In this document: positions 58,515 through 64,000 of the stretch, one piece after another
Numbering within the stretch: the first letter of the stretch is position 1
Layout of the letters: every line of letters begins with the position of its first letter
Source: Scybalomonas sp905214925
GTDB taxonomy: Bacteria; Bacillota; Clostridia; Lachnospirales; Lachnospiraceae
Reading direction: 5' to 3'
Assembly: GCA_905214925.1 (NCBI GenBank)
Contig: CAJMOB010000010.1
Coordinates: 44,037-108,036 of the forward strand
DNA: 64,000 bases
Made by a program: the position numbers and the translations under genes
Notes under the pieces: model-generated
The model's input: only the letters and a program-made list of their open reading frames with translations
Told to the model about the DNA's origin: nothing
Database searches by the model: none

Positions 58515-59486
58515 ATGGGTTTGTTTTCAGGGCAGTTTGCCAATGTAGTAGAATGGGAAGAATATAGAGACGATATTATATTTTGGAAGTGGAGTAACAA
58601 AGAGATTAAAAAAGGTTCAAAATTGGTCATTCGACCAGGGCAGGATGCTATTTTTCTCTATAATGGAAAGAGAGAAGGTATTTTTACCGATGAAGGAAGT
58701 TTTGATATTGAATCAGAAATCCTACCATTCCTTTCCTCTTTAAAAGGATTTAAGTTTGGATTTAATAGTGGACTCCGTGCAGAAGTGTTGTTTGTTAATA
58801 CAAAAGAATTTACGATTAAATGGGGAACGAAAAAGGCTATTAACATTCCACATGAAGCACTACCAGGAGGGCTTCCAATCCGTGTATTTGGAACTTTTAA
58901 TTGTAAAGTAAGTGATTATTTAGCATTAATCGATAAGATTGCAGGAGTAAAACAACAATATTCTATTGAAGATATTAAAGAAAGAGTATTAGCTGTTTTA
59001 GATCCCTTATTGATGAAGTGGATTACAAAAGAAGGAAAAGACTTATTTAATTTACAAGCCAATGCTTATGAGATTGCAAAAGGAATTGGAGAAGATCTGG
59101 ATATGGAGTTAATGAAAATTGGATTCTCTATTACAGGTTTTCAAATCGCAAGCTTTAACTATCCTGAAGAAGTACAAGAAATGATCAATAAAGTGGCTTC
59201 TCAAAGTATGGTTGGGGATATGGGACGTTATCAAACAATGGCAATGCTCCATGGAATGGAAAAAGGCAGAGGACATGGAAGTAGTGTGGCAAGTGATGTA
59301 GCAGGAATCCAAATGGGAATGATGATGGGACAGCAGATGGTCAATCAGATGCAACAAAATCAAACACAACAAGGAACTCCTTATGAACCGATGCAAGGAA
59401 CAGGAGCAAAACCTAATTTTTGTCCAAATTGTGGAACAAAGACAAATGGAGCCAATTTCTGTCCAAACTGTGGAATGAAATTATAA
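58515..59486 (+). CDS. ydjI: SPFH-domain protein with C-terminal zinc ribbon (YdjI-like)
   Basis: 323 aa. Starts MGLFSGQFANVVEWEEYRDD; SPFH-like region about 25-235 (IRPGQDAIFLYNGK, IPIRVFGTFNCKVSDY), a Met/Gln/Gly-rich linker (about 245-290) and a terminal double-CxxC zinc ribbon (CPNCG ... CPNCG). This matches the YdjI/virion-core-protein family found beside PspA. It probably organises membrane microdomains with PspA. The gap of 116 bases after ydjG is A/T-rich with repeated GTGATACATAAATA-like units; no terminator is seen. AGGAGGA ribosome site. Confidence 0.86.
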   Translation: MGLFSGQFANVVEWEEYRDDIIFWKWSNKEIKKGSKLVIRPGQDAIFLYNGKREGIFTDEGSFDIESEILPFLSSLKGFKFGFNSGLRAEVLFVNTKEFTIKWGTKKAINIPHEALPGGLPIRVFGTFNCKVSDYLALIDKIAGVKQQYSIEDIKERVLAVLDPLLMKWITKEGKDLFNLQANAYEIAKGIGEDLDMELMKIGFSITGFQIASFNYPEEVQEMINKVASQSMVGDMGRYQTMAMLHGMEKGRGHGSSVASDVAGIQMGMMMGQQMVNQMQQNQTQQGTPYEPMQGTGAKPNFCPNCGTKTNGANFCPNCGMKL

Positions 59487-59513
59487 AGGACGATAAGATA
59501 GGAATAGCATAAG

Positions 59514-59592
59514 AAAAAGAAAAGGACTTTTATCAAAAAATTTGAAGTCACTGGAGTTCAGATTTGGTTGATATCAGTCCTTTTCTTTTTTA
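59514..59592. terminator. Bidirectional terminator
   Basis: AAAAAGAAAAGGACT and AGTCCTTTTCTTTTT pair across a loop that contains further partial pairing (TATCA/TGATA). It closes the pspA run on plus and the unknown gene on minus. Confidence 0.82.
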
Positions 59593-60258
59593 TTCATTCG
59601 TCCATGGACGCTCTAGACGCTCTAATAGATAAGACTTTAAGTATATAATAAGGGGGGCATAAGAACTATCTGGATATTCTTTTAAATATTGATTGAAGAC
59701 TTCGATTACATCTTCTTTTGTAGTGGCGGGAGCTACAAGAAAGGAATGATCCACATCCCAAGAGTATTGAGAACCTTTTTTTTCCATAATTAGGATAATC
59801 ATTTGTTCTAAGTTTTTGGTAGCATGAATAGAGCCAAAAGTTTCTCCAAGATCTAAATAGTTATCCTTACCTTTTTCAATATAAGATAATGTTGCACTCC
59901 CTTCTAAAAAGGTGAGTGGAAGAGAATAATTTTTACCTTGGGTTTCTTTATGAGAAGAGATAGAGATTGAACCATCGAAAGAATCAAGATGATCTTTTCT
60001 TGAAAAGGCTAGAAAACCCCTTCCATAGTTTGGAAAAATATAGTGCGTATAGGTTCCATCAATGGTGATTTTTGTTTTTGTTGGATTTTCCTTTGTTGCT
60101 ACTGATAATTCAAGTGCTGGAATTGTCTTTTGCACTTTTGTTTGAAATCCATAACGAGTGGCAATAAAATAAAAAATAATAAGAGTTAATATAAGAACAA
60201 AAATAACAATCTTTGCTATCTTTTGCCAGAGTTTTGGCTTTGGTATTGGGTAACCCAT
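59590..60258 (-). CDS. Single-pass membrane protein of unknown function
   Basis: 222 aa on minus, GAGGAGGA before the ATG. A short cytosolic N-terminus is followed by one helix (about 15-37), an extracellular beta-rich region (about 45-160: TKITIDGTYTHYIFPNYGRGFLAF, LPLTFLEGSATLSYIEKG) and a helical C-terminus (EDVIEVFNQYLKEYPDSSYAPLIIYLKSYL). I recognise no family. It is monocistronic, convergent with the SPFH gene and divergent from pcrA. An envelope role is likely from topology alone. Confidence 0.65.
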   Translation of the reverse strand: MGYPIPKPKLWQKIAKIVIFVLILTLIIFYFIATRYGFQTKVQKTIPALELSVATKENPTKTKITIDGTYTHYIFPNYGRGFLAFSRKDHLDSFDGSISISSHKETQGKNYSLPLTFLEGSATLSYIEKGKDNYLDLGETFGSIHATKNLEQMIILIMEKKGSQYSWDVDHSFLVAPATTKEDVIEVFNQYLKEYPDSSYAPLIIYLKSYLLERLERPWTNE

Positions 60259-60456
60259 AAAAATTCCTCCTCATTAAAAAAATAAATACATTGCTAGTAT
60301 AATCATACCATTTTCTTCTAAAGGAAGCGATAGATTTTGGAAAAATGTAGAAATAAAAGAAAGGAGCTTGAAAGGCTCTTGTCCAAACATTTGCACTGCG
60401 GTATACTAAAACAGAGGTCTATTTCAGTAAAAAATAAAAGAACGAAAGGAAAGAAT

Positions 60457-62688
60457 ATGAGTATTTATGACACATTAAATAAACAGCAAAAAGAAGCGGT
60501 TTTTCATACGAGAGGACCGCTTTTATTGCTAGCGGGAGCGGGCTCAGGAAAGACAAGAGTTCTTGTTCATCGTATTGCCTATTTAATTGAAGAAGAACAA
60601 GTAAATCCATGGAACATTATGGCCATTACTTTTACAAACAAAGCGGCAGGAGAGATGCGAGAACGTGTGGACGATATGATCGGATTTGGGGCAGAAAATA
60701 TATGGGTGAGTACCTTTCACTCCACTTGCGTAAGAATCTTAAGACGTCATATTGATTTATTAGGTTATGAAAATAGTTTTACTATTTATGATACCGACGA
60801 TCAGAAAACATTGATCAAAGAAGTATGTAAATATCTTCAAATCGATACAAAAATGTTTCCAGAAAGAAGTCTTATGAGTGCCATTTCAAAGGCAAAGGAC
60901 GAGTTTTTATCTCCATCTGAGTATGAAGCAGAGCATAGAGGGGATTTCCATAAGACAAAGGTAGCAAGTGTTTATAAAGAATATCAAAAACGTTTAAAGG
61001 CAAATAATGCATTGGATTTTGATGATTTATTATTTAAAACAGTGGAGTTATTCCAATTTCATCCAGAAATTTTGGAAAAATATCAAGAGCGTTTTCGCTA
61101 TATTATGGTTGATGAGTATCAGGACACCAACCATGTTCAATTTCTATTTGTTAGCATGTTAGCGGGCAAATATCGCAACCTTTGTGTTGTTGGTGATGAC
61201 GATCAGTCTATTTATAAATTCCGTGGTGCCAATATCTATAATATTTTAAATTTTGAAAAGAAATATGAAGATGCTACGGTTATTAAATTAGAGCAAAATT
61301 ATCGTTCCACTCAAAATATATTAAATGCGGCAAATGGTGTGATTCGCCATAATATAGGAAGAAAAGACAAGACACTTTGGACAGATAATGAAGCAGGAGA
61401 GCTTGTTTCCTTCTGTCAATATGATAGTGAATATGAAGAAGCAGAGCAGATCGTGAATAAGATTGAACAGCTTACGAAAGACGGTACCGCTCGTTTGCAA
61501 GATATTGCAATTTTAAACCGAACAAATGCACAGTCCCGTGTATTTGAGGAAAAATTTCTGCTAAAAAATATTCCATATAAAATTGTCGGTGGGGTTAATT
61601 TCTATCAAAGAAAGGAAATTAAAGATTTAATTAGCTATTTAAAAGTTGTAAATAATGGACAAGATGATTTAGCCGTGCGACGTATTATCAATGTTCCTAA
61701 AAGAGGAATCGGTTTGACTACGGTGGAGCGAATTCAAGAGTATGCCATTGGAAGGGGAATCAGTTTCCTAGATTCTGCGTACGAAGTAGAAAACATAGCA
61801 GGTATGTCAAGGGCCATAGGAAAGATTCGAGATTTTACAAATTTAATTGATGATTTCCGTGAACAAGCAAATCGTATGAGCGTATCGGAACTGTTTTCTT
61901 ATATTATAGAACAAACAGGATATGTGGATGAGTTAGCTGCTGAAAAGACAGAGGAAGCAGAGGGAAGAATTGAAAACATTGATGAACTTTTAAATAAAAT
62001 TGTTTCCTATGAAGAATCAGCAGAAGAGCCAACATTAAATGAATTATTAGAAGAGATTGCATTGGTTGCAGATATTGATAATTTAGAAAATGATACAGAA
62101 GCCGTTGTTATTATGACGCTCCATAGTGCCAAAGGGTTAGAGTTTCCATATGTGTTTATGGGAGGAATGGAAGATGGTATGTTCCCAAGTTATATGACAA
62201 TCGTAGCGGATGATCAAGATGAATTAGAGGAGGAGAGACGTCTTTGCTATGTAGGAATTACTCGCGCAAAGAAACAACTCTTTTTAAGTGCTGCTCGAAA
62301 ACGAATGATACGTGGACAAACACAGTTTAATAAAGTATCCCGTTTTATTAATGAAATTCCAAGAGAGCTTTTAGAAATTACAAATGGAATGTCCAGATTC
62401 CAAAGAGGTGGACTTAGTTCTTTGGCAGAAGATCAAATGAAAAAAGCATTTAAGTCAAGAATGCCTGTTATGGGAGGAAATCCATATAAAAAACAAGAAG
62501 TTTCAGCTCCAAAGGTGAGTTTAGACTATGGCGTAGGAGATACCGTAAAACACTTAAAATTTGGAGTAGGAGTGGTAACAGAAATTCGTTCTGGTGGGAA
62601 GGACTATGAAGTTACCGTTGACTTTGAAAAAGTTGGAGTAAAGAAAATGTTTGCATCTTTTGCGAAATTAAAAAAAATAAGTGAATAA
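60457..62688 (+). CDS. pcrA: ATP-dependent DNA helicase PcrA (UvrD/Rep family)
   Basis: 743 aa superfamily-1 3'-5' helicase. Q-motif LNKQQKEAV, Walker A GAGSGKT (27-33), ITFTNKAAGEMRERV, VDEYQDTN (Walker B), GDDDQSIYKFRGA, QNYRST, TLHSAKGLEFPYVF, and VGITRAKKQLFLS are all intact. The C-terminal Tudor-like tail (VGDTVKHLKFGVGVVTEI) that binds RNA polymerase is present. Roles: nucleotide excision repair, removal of recombinases and plasmid replication. The ATG at 60457 has AAAGGAAAG 4 bases before; an in-frame start 120 bases upstream adds residues without family match. Confidence 0.97.
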   Translation: MSIYDTLNKQQKEAVFHTRGPLLLLAGAGSGKTRVLVHRIAYLIEEEQVNPWNIMAITFTNKAAGEMRERVDDMIGFGAENIWVSTFHSTCVRILRRHIDLLGYENSFTIYDTDDQKTLIKEVCKYLQIDTKMFPERSLMSAISKAKDEFLSPSEYEAEHRGDFHKTKVASVYKEYQKRLKANNALDFDDLLFKTVELFQFHPEILEKYQERFRYIMVDEYQDTNHVQFLFVSMLAGKYRNLCVVGDDDQSIYKFRGANIYNILNFEKKYEDATVIKLEQNYRSTQNILNAANGVIRHNIGRKDKTLWTDNEAGELVSFCQYDSEYEEAEQIVNKIEQLTKDGTARLQDIAILNRTNAQSRVFEEKFLLKNIPYKIVGGVNFYQRKEIKDLISYLKVVNNGQDDLAVRRIINVPKRGIGLTTVERIQEYAIGRGISFLDSAYEVENIAGMSRAIGKIRDFTNLIDDFREQANRMSVSELFSYIIEQTGYVDELAAEKTEEAEGRIENIDELLNKIVSYEESAEEPTLNELLEEIALVADIDNLENDTEAVVIMTLHSAKGLEFPYVFMGGMEDGMFPSYMTIVADDQDELEEERRLCYVGITRAKKQLFLSAARKRMIRGQTQFNKVSRFINEIPRELLEITNGMSRFQRGGLSSLAEDQMKKAFKSRMPVMGGNPYKKQEVSAPKVSLDYGVGDTVKHLKFGVGVVTEIRSGGKDYEVTVDFEKVGVKKMFASFAKLKKISE

Positions 62689-62900
62689 AATTTAAAAAAC
62701 CAACAATCTTTATTGATTTCGAAGAAAAGAAAAAGAAATCAAATAAGATTATGTTAAATTTCTATAAATGCGTAGTAAAATAGAGTAAAAGATGTTATAA
62801 TACTACTAACGCTGATAGCATTGTATACAGGTCATTATAACAATTCAGTATCTGTATCATAAGCGGTGTAAGAAATCGTGGAGAAAGGATGGAACCAATT

Positions 62901-63230
62901 ATGAAAAATATTGATGAATTATTAAGTGCAGCTAAATTATCAGAATTACTCGCTAAGAAAGAAAAAGAGGAAAAAGATAATAAGATTGTATGGGGATTGG
63001 CAATTATTGGTGCAGTAGCAGCAGTGGCAGCGATCGCATACGCAGTATACAGATATTTAACACCAGATTATCTTGAAGATTTTGAAGATGACTTCGATGA
63101 TGATTTTGATGATGATTTCTTTGATGACGAAGAAGATGAAGTAGAAGTGGAACAACCAGTAGCAGAAAAAGAAGAAGTTTCTACAGAATCTGAAACAGAG
63201 GAACAAGAAGAAGCAGAAAAAACAGAATAA
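62901..63230 (+). CDS. Small membrane protein with acidic repeat tail (DUF4366-like)
   Basis: 109 aa. MKNIDELLSAAKLSELLAKKEKEE is followed by a membrane helix (about 30-52), then YLTPDYLEDFEDDFDDDFD and an Asp/Glu/Phe-rich repeat (about 57-80), ending in a Glu/Val-rich tail. It resembles small clostridial DUF4366-type proteins. The start at 62901 is chosen by resemblance; ATG 62889 is in frame with GGAG 5 bases upstream and is equally possible by ribosome site. Function unknown; the charged tail could bind cations or basic partners. Confidence 0.7.
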   Translation: MKNIDELLSAAKLSELLAKKEKEEKDNKIVWGLAIIGAVAAVAAIAYAVYRYLTPDYLEDFEDDFDDDFDDDFFDDEEDEVEVEQPVAEKEEVSTESETEEQEEAEKTE

Positions 63231-63320
63231 ACCATGAGAAACACGCTTTGTGAACTTCTCATATTGGCAGACAGTTGCTATATGTAAGCATAAATGCTAC
63301 CGCATGGCTCGCTGTCTTTG
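63231..63320 (-). repeat. Dispersed intergenic repeat, copy C
   Basis: Read on minus: GAGCCATGCGGTAGCAT, TTATGCT, CTGTCTGCC, ATGAGAAGTTC and AAAGCGTGTTTCTCAT. These are the same ordered blocks as the copies at 20813 and 27883, in opposite orientation. It starts immediately after the stop codon of the small acidic membrane protein, whose transcript would carry the ATGAGAAAC/CTTCTCAT hairpin. Confidence 0.65.
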
Positions 63321-63330
63321 GGTAAAAAGA

Positions 63331-63372
63331 AAAAACTTCAGGAATATATTTTATGTTCTTGAAGTTTTTTTG
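63331..63372 (+). terminator. Intrinsic terminator
   Basis: AAAACTTCAGGAA, loop, TTCTTGAAGTTTTTTT: a 12-bp stem with a T run, ending the transcript of the small acidic membrane protein. Confidence 0.88.
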
Positions 63373-63829
63373 TATAGATAAGAATGTTTTGTGGAAAAAT
63401 TTCAATAAGAACTTTATTTTTTTCTATTAGAAAATAAAAAATTATTATGAGTAAGTGGAAGTGGAAGAGAAAAAATAGAATAAAAAATAGAATTTTAACT
63501 TAAAAATAAAAAATACAAAAAAGAAAAATAAGAAATGAACTAGAATTATGATTGAAAATAATAAAATAACGAAATAAAAATAGATGGGTAATAATGGAAT
63601 TCAATACAAAAAAAGGGTGGGATATAAAAGAAGTTATAATTCAATGAGAGAGGAATATAAAAATATTTTAGGTCAAGAAAAGAAAAAATAAAAAAATTTT
63701 TTTGAGTAAAAAAATGAAAAAACATAAAAAATAGAAACTTTTTTGAAAAAAATTAGTGGCTAAAAATGGCTTAAAATCGTGGTTTTTGAGGTTTTCAAAA
63801 AAAAAATAAAAAAAAGTTTAAAAAAGTTG
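63373..63829 (+). other. Gene-free, extremely A-rich stretch
   Basis: About 450 bases, very A-rich on the plus strand with long A runs, no credible ORF, and no RNA gene I recognise. It leads into the tRNA promoter. The A tracts immediately upstream of the -35 could act as an UP element. Confidence 0.5.
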
Positions 63830-63858
63830 TTGACATTTGGGTTGTCATACTCTATAAT
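63830..63858 (+). promoter_or_regulatory. Perfect consensus promoter of the tRNA gene(s)
   Basis: TTGACA at 63830-63835 and TATAAT at 63853-63858 with a 17-base spacer, preceded by A/T tracts. It lies 90 bases before tRNA-Pro and is typical of stable-RNA promoters. Confidence 0.93.
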
Positions 63859-63947
63859 AAACCATGTCGCCGGACAGAAGAGATAAAAACGAAACGAAAA
63901 CAAAGCGGTTTCGAAAGAGTGATAAGAAAGAAAAATCTCTTAAATAA

Positions 63948-64000
63948 CGGGGTGTGGCTCAGCTTGGCTAGAGCGCTTGATTTGGGATCAAGAGGTCGCA
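63948..64000 (+). tRNA. tRNA-Pro (anticodon TGG), 3' part outside window
   Basis: Starts CGGGGTG (acceptor strand), D arm GGCTC ... GAGC, anticodon stem CTTGA/TCAAG (63976-63980 and 63988-63992) with loop TTTGGGA giving TGG at 63983-63985. The sequence is cut by the window end before the T arm. Probably the first of a tRNA cluster. Confidence 0.93.

Noticed and set aside
1..64000. Insertion sequences, prophage, CRISPR arrays, toxin-antitoxin or defence genes
   Set aside because: I looked for transposases, integrases, phage structural genes, regularly spaced repeats and small toxin pairs and found none; gene content is core-like throughout.

Overview
The window is AT-rich, densely coded bacterial DNA from a low-GC Gram-positive anaerobe, most likely a spore-forming clostridium of the Lachnospiraceae type. 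The evidence is: strong Shine-Dalgarno sites (AGGAGG type) with ATG, GTG and TTG starts; sporulation and germination genes (spoIIR, a gerA-type operon); FtsEX with a secreted M23 hydrolase; an rplM leader; a BirA-controlled biotin operon; a TPP riboswitch; DUF1292, DUF1836, DUF1934 and DUF3021 proteins; and a Bacillus-like pspA/ydjG/ydjI set. I see no phage, insertion sequence, CRISPR array or defence island. The species is inferred, not shown.

Layout. 1-2.2 kb: the 3' end of truA, an SseB-like gene, a cluster of DnaA-box-like 9-mers, then a consensus promoter, the L13 leader and rplM-rpsI. 2.4-4.8 kb: a diguanylate cyclase with two extracellular solute-binding domains. 5.1-9.1 kb: a ChvE/MmsA/MmsB monosaccharide ABC transporter. 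9.2-13.9 kb: birA-bioY-bioB-bioD-bioA behind a BirA operator (no bioF here). 14-18.2 kb: a LytTR/DUF3021 pair, an ABC exporter and brnQ. 18.2-19.8 kb: an Hcp-like helical protein divergent from a Crp/Fnr regulator. 20.3-24.5 kb: ridA and a catabolic-type threonine deaminase, an EamA transporter, nth and a GreA-type factor. 24.7-28.7 kb: a Cache/EAL phosphodiesterase, a patatin and an SDR reductase.

28.8-32.9 kb is the most unusual stretch. A degenerate LytR-CpsA-Psr protein, a secreted coiled-coil protein and a degenerate TagA/WecG-like protein are followed by an MsmX/MalK-type ABC ATPase in which nearly every catalytic motif is broken. 33-40.5 kb: a PucR/CdaR-type regulator, ftsEX, a secreted M23 hydrolase, a CtpA-type protease, DUF1292, a thioesterase and an M20 peptidase. 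40.7-47.5 kb: a gerA-type operon with a shortened GerC, spoIIR, ddl, murI and DUF1934. 47.5-51.3 kb: minus-strand genes (single-TM protein, plsC, nicotinate phosphoribosyltransferase) around a plus-strand VanY-type carboxypeptidase and a second DnaA-box cluster. 51.6-54.9 kb: a TPP riboswitch ahead of a thiamine-binding protein and thiX-thiY-thiZ. 55-60.3 kb: a YerC-type TrpR homologue, DUF1836, the pspA/zinc-ribbon/SPFH operon and an unknown membrane protein. 60.4-64 kb: pcrA, a small acidic membrane protein and the start of tRNA-Pro behind a perfect consensus promoter.

Themes: envelope growth and division, sporulation and germination, vitamin salvage (biotin, thiamine precursor, nicotinate) and c-di-GMP signalling. 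Three copies of a roughly 60-90 bp intergenic repeat lie just downstream of genes at 20.8, 27.9 and 63.2 kb. All functions are read from sequence pattern and memory of families; no search was run.
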